64,000 nt of DNA, taken from NCBI GenBank assembly GCA_012274445.1, contig JAAROD010000095.1:1426001-1490000 (forward strand). Reading direction: 5' to 3'. The stretch comes from Sclerotiophoma versabilis. Taxonomy: Eukaryota > Ascomycota > Dothideomycetes > Pleosporales > Didymellaceae. Position 1 is the first letter of the stretch. Each line of letters starts with the position of its first letter. The notes beneath the pieces are model-generated. The model worked only from the letters and a program-made list of their open reading frames with translations. It made no database searches and was not told the origin of the DNA. Both the position numbers and the translations under genes were made by a program. Below, piece after piece: positions 10,313 through 21,089 of the stretch.

Positions 10313-10853
10313 GAGGAAGACAGGAAGTGATAAGTGGAACTTTTCACACTCGGATAATCTGTTGCTAGCGTATAAAACGCTAGAATCAACCTTCGCCATG
10401 CCTCAGCAAGTTGTGCTACTACTCCCATATGCGTGAATAGAACGAGCAACCGTCAAATTTATCAACTGAATATGGAAGCAACAGTTTATCACAACGCGTA
10501 TGCTTGTAACTCTGTAATGCCCTCTTTCGAGGCTCTGTCGAACAAGTACCTCTGGTCTTTGGCGGATGTGTTTGGATTGCGGCAGCTGCTCAATATAAGA
10601 CTGAATGGGAAGGGAGCGATCCGGCACAGTTGGCAGATTTGAAAAATGCAGAGGGTGATCGTTTTATAATGGAAGTGGAGTCTGGAGTTATACGCTTCTA
10701 AGGTTGCTGTAAAAAGAGTGGAACCCTAACTTATGAGATTTCTGGAAATAACAAGTCACTCTCTGTCTGGCCTGGCCGAAAATTAGAGGCTGATGATGGT
10801 TGAATCTATCTCGTCTAGACCTGGAAGATTCGAATTCGATCGTAGTTTTGATC
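10313..10853. other. Intergenic, convergent 3' regions
   Basis: Lies between the P450 remnant and the 3' end of the minus-strand permease. A 69-codon frame at 10433-10642 has no recognised similarity and is not called. Confidence 0.5.
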
Positions 10854-12728
10854 TCAATGTGCGAACCTGAAGTCCAGACGCTTATTCCCTTTATCTTTCG
10901 TAGTTTCCAGATATATCTCCTTATCCTCCTTTGACATACTACTCCAAATTGCTTCCCTCTTCTTATTGACTGTCACATAAAAGATCTTCGCGCCGATGAA
11001 CAATGCAAAATTATAAGCACAAATGGCAATCAACACCTTGTTACCTCTACGGTACAGCGGCTTGTCATCTTCTCGATAGATGTTTTGAGCAATGATGCTC
11101 CCTGCCTGTACTGTCATGTTGTATATTGCAGACGCAACAGTGCGTGTCCGAACGGTGCCTGCATTACGCGAAGTGATGGCGACGAGGATGGCATGCACAT
11201 AAGGGTGGCCGACGAGCATGATAGCCAGGACCCAGCGAGACCATGGCGAGGTACTAGGAGATATACACTCCAATGCGATGAGAAGTGGGAGGGCCCAGAT
11301 TTGCGAGACAAGGCCGACAAGGAAGCGGTCATTGACTTTTTCAGACACCCAAGTCCAGAATAGAAGTTGGACAATGAAAAGGACATAAGCTGGGATCTGC
11401 TTGCTGTTAGTATGAAACAACAAAGCCTGTGCGTACGGTGCTTACCGTAAGTAAATTGGTGTCGAAGGTTCCAAATCCAAGCGCTCGTAGTTGAAGAGTG
11501 AGATATGAAGTAACTGGGTTGAATGGGATGGTCCAAGATAGACCGATCAGATAGATCGGCCACATGTGATAATCCTTTATGCATTCCCATAGCATAGAGA
11601 AGGAAAGGCCCTGACGGTTGTGCATGTCTCCCTTAGAGGGATCGTCTCGGAGGATGCGATTGACCATGATCTTTTCTTCGCGCTCATCAAACCAACCTTT
11701 TTCGCCGCGGAACGGATTGAGCTTGCTTGTTGTCGCTGACTGCGTTGGCGAAGGTGGCAGGTAGAACCACGCAGCAATGCCAATCAGCCCTGTGAGCATT
11801 CCTTCCAGCGCGAATAGCTGGAGCTAGTTAGTCAACGGTCATCGAATTCTTGTCAATAATGTACTTACCCATCTCCATCCTTCCATTCCATTGCGGCCAC
11901 CGAGGCGCAGGATACCAAACGCAAGGAAAGCTGATACGATCTGTGTGGACTGATAAGATACCCAGAACCAGCTGAGACGAGCCGGAAGTTCGAAGCCGGT
12001 GTAGAAGTAGCTGAGATAGAGGATGTTGTCCGGAATGAAGCCGCCTTCAATGAGGCCGAGTAAAGCACGACATGTGTAAAAGGAGCTTCTGCCACTTAGG
12101 AAGGCCTGCATACTGGCGACCAGACTCCATGAAACCATCTGGATCGGAATCCAGTTGTCTGGTCCAATCTTTTTGCTGATGAGTTGAGACGGCATCTCAG
12201 CGCAAAGGAAGCAAATGAAGAAGATTGTCTGACCGTAATTATACTCGTTGGTGTTCATGCCAAGGTCGCCCAAGAGGTTATCTGACAGCGCCTGACTGAT
12301 ATTGCCTCTGTCTGATTTCTAGTTAGGTTGATGACTTTTAATCTCATATAGAGCTACTTACCGAGTTGGAGGGCGAAGAACATAAGACACACAAAGGTAC
12401 ATATCCGCTTGTCGATCTAGCAGCAATTAGTCATAGTCTTGCACAGGTGTCAAAGTGGGGATCGTACCTTCCTAATCACCCTCCTCTCCTCTTCAGGCTC
12501 CCACTCGAAGTCGGGGTCATAACGATGAAGACCTTCATAAGAATCTACGGGTCGGTAGTGGCTTACCTTCAGCCCACTGGCAGCCCAGGTAGTTCCTCGC
12601 TTGCCGGCACCAACCTGTTCAAGGCTTGTTTGGCTCGAGCTTGCACTGGAAGGAGCATCAATCTCCAGCTTACAAGCGACTGGGAGACCTGTAGTGTTAT
12701 TGAGCGCAGTAGTCACGTTACTGGCCAT
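10854..12728 (-). CDS. Dal5-family MFS transporter (anion:cation symporter), candidate sulfonate permease
   Basis: Plasma-membrane MFS permease of the allantoate/Dal5 (ACS) family. Five exons: 12728-12468, 12416-12362, 12311-11869, 11823-11446 and 11396-10854, with introns of 51, 50, 45 and 49 bp. The product is 559 residues. Exon 2 gives the first helix and the family signature LDRGNISQA. Later come SKKIGPDNWIPIQM, RALLGLIEGGFIPD and a cytosolic loop ending WWF-like GWFDEREEKIMVNRILRDDPSKGD, then six further helices. The ATG at 12728 is preferred over one at 12851, which would add 41 low-complexity residues. The gene starts about 1.1 kb from, and divergent to, a TauD-type dioxygenase; since yeast Soa1 and related sulfur permeases belong to this family, sulfonate or sulfur-compound import is a reasonable inference. 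Confidence 0.88.
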
Positions 12729-13811
12729 AGTGTACCGACCCTCGAGGTTTCTTGGAGTTTCTTGGGAATTCCTGGGCGAGGAATCGACTAAAGTATAAAT
12801 AGGATCTGAACGTCCCCATTTTGACAGCAGCGATAAGAAAATTTCCTTCATGCTGGTAGTGGTATACAGTCGGAGTGGCAATTAGACTTCAACCCGTACA
12901 TCTCTAGTGCTGCGACCCCAATGTGAACGGCCCGTACGCGGACGCGGTCTCATGGCTCGTGCTGGTAGCAGCGCTTTTCGGGAACAGATGGGACAACTTC
13001 GTCCCACTAGCAGACATATTGCATGTTAGTACCTGGTGTCAACCTTCTCTACCGAGTGATGTCTGATGAATCTGGCCAATCAGACTTGTGAAGAAGCGGT
13101 ATTCTATGTGAGCCACGTGTAGCGCCACAGGTTAATTTCATACGATTCGCGCTCATTAAGGTCCCGATATCGTTGAAGCTGGAGCGACATGGAGGTTCTT
13201 GAGAAGCACGCAACGGCTGGATGTTATGTCGCGCTGCGTAGCCGAGAATGAGTGTTGAGTGATTCGTCGCATGACTGTTTGATGGGGTATTGCGTGATTG
13301 GCCGAGCATGTAGCGACATCTACGAACATTGGACCCCCGATGGTATCATTCCTTCGGCGCGGGGAACTGTCATATTGAGAACGCGATTGCATACTGGCCA
13401 ATGCGAAAGAGAGCGCGTGAACGTCGCGTAGAGACATGAGACTATCCTGTTTCGGACGCGAAACCTTGCGATAAGAACGCATGGAGTGATTTTATGCAGA
13501 TTGATGCCATCAACATTGAATATGATTAGGCCGGCAATACTGCGGGGGCCGGTGTCTTGCGGTGTTCATGGAGGGGTCGTTCTTTCACCACCGTCTCGTG
13601 TTGGTTGGGCTTGTTGCCACCAAGAAAGCGAAGCGGGGTCGCGTAATATGATTGTATTCCTATCACTGTGCCCTCGGCATGCGAATGACGTCCAAGAGTT
13701 GAGCTAAAAGTATGCCTTTTGCTCTATAAGAAGCGCCTTTGTCTATGAAAGTAACAGTCGCTGATCTTCAAATCAAAATTCGATATTCCTACTCCATCCA
13801 GATTGACCACA
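12729..13811. promoter_or_regulatory. Shared divergent promoter region of permease and TauD genes
   Basis: The 1,083 bp separate the two ATGs. TATA-like elements sit on each side: TATTTATA on minus near 12793-12800 (about 65 bp from the permease ATG) and CTATAAG at 13724-13730 (about 80 bp from the dioxygenase ATG). No coding frame is convincing here. Common control of the two genes is inferred from the arrangement only. Confidence 0.45.
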
Positions 13812-15028
13812 ATGGCCCCTGCACTTGTCGATACGGTCGTTCACGAGCAGTCGCCCGTCAACTTCAAGTCGCAAGCTGGCCAGTACAAAGAAGCTGCATT
13901 TGGCGGACCCAAGCTGTACAAGAGAGAGCTTGAGCTGAGGGGCACTGACGAGCATGCACCTGCAAGGTATCCCAACTACCTCCCAGTCTGGGACTTCGAG
14001 AAGAAGTACCCTCCTCTTGAGCCTTTCGACCACTACGAACATGGCAAGGATGCTGATCCGTCGTTTCCCAACCTCTTAAAGAATGCCAAAGTTGCAGATC
14101 TGACTGCAAACATTGGTGCTGAAGTTCATGGTGTCCAGCTCAGCAAGCTGACCGATGCTGGCAAAGACGAGCTGGCGCTATTTGTCGCGCAGAAAAAAGT
14201 CGTGGCTTTTCGCGATCAGGACTTCGCGGATCTCTCTATCCGGGAAGCGCTGAAGGTTGGCGGCTACTTTGGTCGACACCACATTCACCCTACATCAGGA
14301 GCTCCAGAGGGATACCCTGAGGTTCATCTCGTTCACCGAGGAGCTGACGACACTACTGCCCGAGATTTCTTCGAGGAGAGAACGAACTCAATTACGTGGC
14401 ACTCGGATGTCACTTACGAGAAGCAGCCACCTGGGACCACATTTTTGTACCTGTTGGATGGTCCGGCTGCGGGAGGTGATACTCTATTCGCCAACCAAGC
14501 CGCAGCATACCAGAGATTGTCGCCTGAGTTCAGGAAGCGTCTGCAGGGGCTCAAAGTCGTTCACTCAGGTAAGTCGTGATATCTGCTGGTATTGATTGCA
14601 TTTTTACTGATGGCACGGCAGCTGTTGAGCAAGCCGACAACAGCAGGAACCGTGGAGGTCTTGTTCGTCGTGAACCAGTAACATCCATTCATCCCCTCGT
14701 CCGCACGCATCCAGCAACCGGTGAGAAGGCGTTATTCGTAAATCCTCAGTTCAGTCGCCGCATTGTAGGTTTCAAGAAGGAGGAGAGTGACTTCTTACTT
14801 AACTTTTTGTATGACCACGTTGCGAAAGGCCAGGATTTCCAAGCTCGGGTCAAGTGGGCGCCAGGGACCGTTGTTGTTTGGGATAACCGAGTTACTGCAC
14901 ACTCAGCGTTGTTGGACTGGGACGATGGTGCGCGTAGGCATTTGGCAAGGATCACACCGCAGGCCGAGGCGCCGTACGAGACGCCATTCGAGGAGCGTAA
15001 CAGCGGCGCTGTTGGCTTTGAATATTAG
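13812..15028 (+). CDS. TauD/TfdA-family Fe(II)/2-oxoglutarate dioxygenase (taurine/alkylsulfonate dioxygenase-like)
   Basis: Non-heme iron dioxygenase that would oxidise a sulfonate such as taurine with 2-oxoglutarate and O2, releasing sulfite, as yeast Jlp1 does. Exons 13812-14568 and 14622-15028 flank a 53-bp intron and give 387 residues. The iron triad is visible: His197 and Asp199 in TWHSDV, and His346 in NRVTAHSALLDW. An Arg in RRHLARI (about 362) fits the 2-oxoglutarate carboxylate contact. The length is similar to fungal Jlp1-type enzymes and there is no signal peptide. The start is the ATG giving MAPALVD. Head-to-head with a Dal5-type permease. The exact substrate (taurine, isethionate or another sulfonate) cannot be read from sequence. 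Confidence 0.9.
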
Positions 15029-15397
15029 ACGCAAATCAATGGGTAGATAAACGCAAATCAAAGATGTTCGAGTGCAGTGCAGTGCTTATGTTGTTGCGAT
15101 CATGATGGTGACTACACTGGGGAAATCGAAGTTTTAGAACTGGGATGTGCAGCTGCGCACGCTGTGAACATATTCCACAGTTATTCGGTCAACCTATCAG
15201 ACGATCGATTTGATTGCTTTCGCATACTTTAAAATGTTCCATGACTGCGACCACCTCGAATGTTCCCATGCACTTCGTTCTCGAGCACCATGAAAACGCT
15301 CGAAGCTCCAATTATCCGTAGTTGCCAAATGATCAGTAGAGAGATCCCTCAACGTAAAGCCGTAGAGATGCTACCGTGTAACTTTCCGGTTGAGATT
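15029..15397. other. Convergent 3' intergenic region
   Basis: Between the 3' ends of the dioxygenase (+) and the Zn2Cys6 protein (-). Nothing recognised. Confidence 0.5.
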
Positions 15398-17756
15398 CTA
15401 ATCTTCCATCGCCATAATCGTCGAGTAGAGCAATCCGTTCTGCTTGAGAAGACCAACATCTGCACGTGGTCTACCTTCGATCCGCTTACCGAGAACCTCG
15501 TCCGCCTCATTGATCTTGGGTTTGCTATCCATGTTGGTTACCATCTCATTGAAATCACCTCCATAGTCATCTCGTAGTGTCTTCTCACAAGCAACGCAAA
15601 GCCTGAGATGACAACCCGCAATCTCAGCTTGATCCTCTCCCAGCAAATCTGGCTGCACGGTATTGCATCCAAGAGAAGCTGGTGAAAAGCAGAGCGAGCA
15701 CCACCTTTGGATTTGGTACTGCATATCAGCGCCGCCAGTCTCTGCTTCTGTGAGCTCTTCGGTGAGGGTACTGTGATCAATAGTCGCATCCACCATGCGT
15801 TCAAACTTATGTCCCGGACATATGATGATCTGCAGTCTGCGATGGGTGCACTCGGTACACATCTTCGTTTCGCCTGCATCCTGGCAGTGACCGCCGCCGA
15901 CTTCGGCATATCCACGACCGTTGTGCCAGCGAATGACATGGACCTCCTTCTCAAAGTAGCCAACCATACCAAATATGGGTATCTCACAGAAATGGCAGTC
16001 CGAAAGTGCCACTCTTTTGACAAGGAACAAGATTGGATGCGCAAAGGAAGTCGTGATCTTGGTTAGCATGCCGTTGTTGCCTTCTCCATCCTCCATCTCC
16101 AGGTTCGGGGTTGCCTCACGCTCCAAAACCTCAGTATTGCGTCGATCCATTTCTGCAAGATCCTCCTCAGTGAAGAAACCGGAATTGGCCTTCGCAACTT
16201 CCGGCGCAATTCTCTTGATCAAGCTTTCCTTGTTTGCTATCTTCTTCTCGCTATCCTGTTTGGGTAAACGGTAAAACGTGCAGCCGAGGTTCTCCTCTGT
16301 GCAGTTCTTGCAGGGCGGGTTGTCTTCTTTTCTTTTGAGGCTGCATCTCCTCTTCATAATGCGGCAGTGTGTGCAGGCAGTGTACAGTCGGTCTGGGCCC
16401 CAAATTATCTCTTCTATATTCACACGTGAGGCCCTGTAGCCATCGGGAGGCAGGGCTTCACAGATGTGGTCTTTGTCAGCGCAGTAGTCGCAGATTGGCC
16501 GCATAGGATCGTTCTCGAAGGAGCAGAGCTCTTCGTTGGCTTGATCGCATTGTTTGCATCGACCCTTCACGGTAGGCTCCTGGATAGGCTGACACTCACT
16601 GCCCTCTTCAACGCATTTCTTGCAGGGGTAGTTGCCGCCTTTAGCCATTAAACAAGGTTTCTGAAGTTTGCGACATTGCTTGCAGCCTCGTGCGGCGGGA
16701 TATCCAGTGAGATCGTCGACTTCGCCGGCAGGGTCCTCTAAAGGCAATTGTAGCTCGCAGTCAGGCGTGTTGGTACGATAGGCACCCTGATGCTCTTCGA
16801 GCTCGCGCTCCTGCTCAGAATCGATGTCTGACCAGTGATCAGGCCAGTTCTGCTCGTCATTTGTGATGTTACGCACGTTGCCAAACGCATCGAAAGGTAG
16901 CTTGACGATGCACTTCATAGTGTAGTCTTTGATTACCATATTCTTGCCATTCTTCTTTCTCTTCTCTTTCTTTTGTTTCTTGGCTGCTTTAGCATGAACT
17001 AGTTTTACAACCCTCCCTTTCGCCTCCTGCTCGGGGTCCCAATTGCCGGATTTGTCGTTGTCGACATGTGTAACGGCTTTCTTGCGGTCGATGTTCCGGC
17101 GCAATTCGTAGTGAGGCTGCGATAAACTATCAGACCCTACTGATCACCGGTATAGAATTGGGTTGGCTTACCACAGTATCTGGAGGAATGACAAACTCGT
17201 CATCAGAAGGGACAGATGAATCGCGAAAGCTTCCTATGTCCGAACATGCAAGTCCAAAGCCTGTATTCATGGGTCTTTGCACATTGTGTTCGCCATTGTA
17301 TTGTTGGTCAAGGTTCAAGTCAGACATGCGATGGCCGATACCATGTGCTGAAGTTGCAGGCGCAAAGAAGTTGTCGGCATGCTCTTCATCACTCATTCTT
17401 TGGTCAGCTCCACCGAAGGATAACAGCCGCGGCTTCTTGCCTCGAGCACTGGACCCTGAGTCTCCGCTCTCGTTATCAGACCGTCTCGGTAACTTCTTGC
17501 CATTAAAGGCCTTCGCAGCCTGCTTCTTGGCTTGGTGGGTGGGCGAAGAGCGTTCGAACGCTTCGCCGCTACCCTCATCGTCGGAGAAACCAGGAGAGAA
17601 CTGACGGTAATCAAAGTCTTGTTTATCGTCCTGCTCATTCGTGTACACAGCGATTGCCTGTGCAGTCTGTGCTTCATCTTCCTCAGCATCAATGCCGTGT
17701 GGGAGATTAAAATCGAATGCGACGTCGGGCTGACCTAGTAGTCTTTCATCTGTCAT
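15398..17756 (-). CDS. Protein with three consecutive Zn2Cys6-type clusters
   Basis: A 767-residue protein from two exons (17756-17172 and 17116-15398) joined in phase 0 across a 55-bp intron. The N-terminal 195 residues are acidic and Ser-rich, probably disordered. A lysine-rich stretch near residues 235-255 could be a nuclear signal. Three cysteine clusters follow. Residues 340-370 read C-x2-C-x6-C-x9-C-x2-C-x6-C, the exact Gal4-type spacing. Residues 382-414 (C-x2-C-x7-C-x10-C-x2-C-x6-C) and 443-474 (C-x2-C-x6-C-x10-C-x2-C-x6-C) are close variants. The C-terminal half holds further CxxC pairs (CHFC, CTEC, CSLC, CVAC). Ordinary fungal Zn2Cys6 regulators have a single cluster near the N-terminus and a regulatory domain, which I do not see. 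A nuclear DNA- or chromatin-binding role is inferred. Confidence 0.8.
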
Positions 17757-19021
17757 GACTGCTTGGTTGTACGTAGAGAAATGAAGGGCTTGCTGTGTTT
17801 GAAAGACTGGTTATCGATAAAGCCAAAGGGAGGATCGGATAGTGGGTATGGCTGAGACAGTAAGGACGTAAGCAAGACTAGAGACATGGCTCAAGAAAGT
17901 GTCCAAGTGAGTGCACGCCCGAATGGCATCGGGCGTCAAGGTGAAAGGAAGCAATCAATATATCGCAAGGTTCTATAAGTGATGACATCCAAGACATAGA
18001 AGATGCCAGACTTTACATTCGAGTGAGATACTGTTGGCACCTCCTTGCTGGTTGGAAGTCCTTCACACATTAGCGCAGGTACTGTCGCGGGTGGTGTCGA
18101 GGTGAGTATCAGAGGCTTGTCTCCGGTTGATAACGGCAGCAAAGGTAGACTGGGAACGTTTGTGACTGCTTGGGTATGGTATGTGTTGTGTGAACAATTT
18201 GCAAATCGGAGATGGAAGTTGTCCATGCAGGTAGAGAAAATAGGACGGTGGCAGAACCTGGAAGAAGATGGAGGCCCTAAGAGATTGAAGGTGGCAGTAC
18301 ATATACTTGGAGCAACGCTGGAAAGAGGTCGGCTGAGTGTCAAGAGAGCACATATATTCGTTTGAAATCAGATGTGGAATATCAAAGCCGTGAGTTGATT
18401 GAAAATTGGGGCTCAGCAATTTGAACTATCGGTTGTCTCTTTTGACTCGGAGATTCGTGTCTGCTTCTTGATTTTATGCAGAAAACTAGTCATCGTGCCT
18501 CTGCATTTTGCCATCTTGACTTTTCCGTTACCCTTCTCATCAGTCATCCTACCACTGACAAAATCGGACCTTGTTTAATCTACAATACCTTGTTTGTGTG
18601 TCGCAATTGGCAGAAGAGTGTCCTCCGGCTAATCAATGGTCTGTAGCTCAGGTAGTGCATTTCTTTTCGAGATAGAAGAGCCTGCTCCCAAAAGCAGAAC
18701 ACGGCATTTTTGCATGCCATTCAATGAAGCACTTGACTTTTTAAGTATACAGCATGTAAACATCTGATGACTGCTCGATCCCGAAGAAACAAAACGAAAG
18801 AAATTAAGAGTTCGTCAGAGTCAATCGGAAAGCATGGTGAAGAATTAAGGTATTACTCCTGTACGCGACTACACAAGTCGCCGACTTTAGTCATCATCCA
18901 CGCTAGCACGGGCCAGCGAACAAACTGTACGTATCAACTGCCTCTTTGTGCCTCTCCTGTAGCATCACCACCGCGTCGTCATGAGGCTCTCTGTAGCCTC
19001 TCCACGCCCACCACGGGCGTC
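17757..19021. other. 1.26-kb divergent intergenic region
   Basis: Promoter side of both the Zn2Cys6-cluster protein (-) and the histidine phosphatase (+). Frames around 17936-18419 overlap on both strands without recognisable similarity. No gene called. Confidence 0.5.
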
Positions 19022-20123
19022 ATGGCGAGATCGATGAGGTTGTTCTTGATCCGGCATGGGGAGACGGTCGACAATGTTGCTCAACTCTAGTACGTCATTC
19101 GTCACAACAGCTCTTGATCCTCTTTGCCAACCAGTGAGCAGTGCCGGTAGCAGAGACTCGGTGCTTACCAACCATGGCTACCAGCAGGCGACGCGCCTAG
19201 GGCTACATTTCAAGAGCCTCGGCCTGACGTTTACGTACCTCTTTTCGTCACATCTTCAGCGCGCTACGAAGACCGCGGGTCTGATCAGGAAGGCCCAGCT
19301 GCCATCACAAGATGACAGCGAGCTCGCACGAGATGTACCTGAGGTCACACAGCTGCGAATTTTGATGGAGCAAGACTTTGGGGACCTCGAGGGAAGGAAG
19401 TGGACAGACATCCAAGCCGAGCTGCAGAACAAGCCAGGCTTTATGGCCGTAGAGACAAAAAAAGCCATGGGCCGCCGCGCAGACACGTTCCTCGACAAGT
19501 ATCTATTGCCATTACTCGATGATACGGTCGACAGCGCTGATCTCGTAATTGCCGTCGTCTCTCACGGCATCTTCCTTTCTACACTCTGGAAGCGCTTGCT
19601 GCAACGACTACCTGCAAAGAGCATATCCCTATCCCCAGATCTGCAGTCGACTGCCCGCCCATCGTTGGAACGCTTGGGAGGATGGTCGAACACTGGGTTT
19701 TTGGAGCTGCTTATGATGCGAGACGAGGCAGGGAAAACTTCCTCCATTGCAGATGCTGCGCCATCACCTACGTCAAGGCCAGATTTGTCGCAACTTGTTA
19801 AAAGTAGACCGAACAACACTATTGGTGCTATCGAGGTCCCTCGGATTGTGGCACAGGCAACGGCATGTGAAACCGAGTCTCCGACGCCTGCTACCGATGA
19901 CGCTGCCAAAGCTCATGAGGGCGCTTCGGCGACAACTGCACCTACAACAGCCCATTCCTCGGGGCCACGCATCACCGGCGGCTGGACAGCTACGATCTTG
20001 ACAATCAACGGCAAGAACCACTTGAAAGGTCTCAAGCGCACCGGCGGTGGCGTGGGTAGCTCCCGCTACGATGCCTCTCAGAAGGGTATTGAGAGCTTCT
20101 TTAAGCGCCGTAAAGTCGATTGA
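19022..20123 (+). CDS. Histidine phosphatase (phosphoglycerate mutase-like) with C-terminal PIP-box-like tail
   Basis: Member of the histidine phosphatase clan. Exons 19022-19089 and 19142-20123 flank a 52-bp intron whose removal restores QLYAGSRDS; the product is 349 residues. The phosphoacceptor motif RHGE is at residues 11-14. The core continues with SSHLQRATKTA and the second catalytic His in AVVSHGIF. After about residue 225 the protein becomes Ser/Thr/Ala-rich and probably disordered. The last residues carry Q336-KG-I339-ES-F342-F343 followed by KRRK, matching the PCNA-interacting consensus Q-x-x-hydrophobic-x-x-aromatic-aromatic plus a basic cluster. The metabolic mutase is unlikely given the long tail; a protein or small-molecule phosphatase acting in the nucleus is inferred. 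An upstream in-frame ATG at 18767 would add 85 residues of no family resemblance, so the ATG at 19022 is used. Confidence 0.85.
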
Positions 20124-21089
20124 ATTCTGCAGAGGCTGTGGTCAATCTTCCATGTTCACAATACGTTGGTAAGTTGGAAAAATCCCCCCTTCGTCCTTCC
20201 CATGCCTATGCGATGATGAAAAATCAATATTCACAAACCTGTTCTGAACCCACGTGTGGACTCAAAATTGATCCAACTGCTGTCTGAAACCGCATACACA
20301 CCCATAGCTCTTACCCACATATTGGCTTGAGATTTTCACTGACAAACGTCGTAGATCCAATATCATTGCGTACGTCTCAGCAGCAGCTTTAGATGCAAGA
20401 GGCCGAATAGCGGCCATCGGGAAAACCAATCAAAACCATGATCAATATATAGAATATATTCCAACTATCTCTTTGTAGCCTTTGAGACAGTGCGACAATC
20501 TACCTGTAGCCTACAATCCTTAGTAGATTATCCTTGATGCAGCATCTCGGGTACAGAAGTGCAGCGGATGTTACAACCAGCGGCTGATGTGAGGTCGCAG
20601 CCATCTCGCAGGTCTAAGATGCTGGCTGGTACTCCGTAATGACACAGTGAGCGCGCACCTAGTCGGTTTTGAAAAGATAAGAAGGCCCGTGCACGCACGA
20701 CCATCGGTCCGCGACTATAACGAGATGTCAACAACACCAACACGACGTGTACAACAGACATCGACAGCGCCCCATTGTTTGTGCCGTCTGAGCCGTGCGA
20801 CGTCAGTACACACCAGCCATACGGTGAGCCGTACGTGCAGTCACTCCAGTGCAGCGAACATGATTTGGTACGCCCGAGGTGGCTGGGATCTACCAACCTC
20901 AATCAGCCCCATTTTTACACCGATCTGCCAACGTATATTCTTTGCTATAATTGAGCCTGTTCTATGACTGGAATGTACCTGTGATCCCAAGTTCGTTTTT
21001 CAATATTGTGCCTCTAGTTCGCCATTCACCTTGCTGCTGCCACCAATCAATCAGGACGCAGCATTTTAATTTTAATATCCAGATTCACA
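20124..21089. other. Intergenic, no gene recognised
   Basis: Between two plus-strand genes. A pyrimidine-rich and AT-rich leader precedes the ATG at 21090. Frames at 20528-20967 overlap on both strands and are not supported. Confidence 0.5.

Noticed and set aside
10433..10642. A 69-codon frame between the P450 relic and the permease
   Set aside because: Short, no signal peptide or motif, no splice context; could be anything.
4710..15028. Idea of a secondary-metabolite cluster (flavin oxidase, esterase, P450, transporter, dioxygenase)
   Set aside because: No polyketide synthase, NRPS, terpene cyclase or DMATS is present, the P450 is dead, and each enzyme has a plain nutritional reading.
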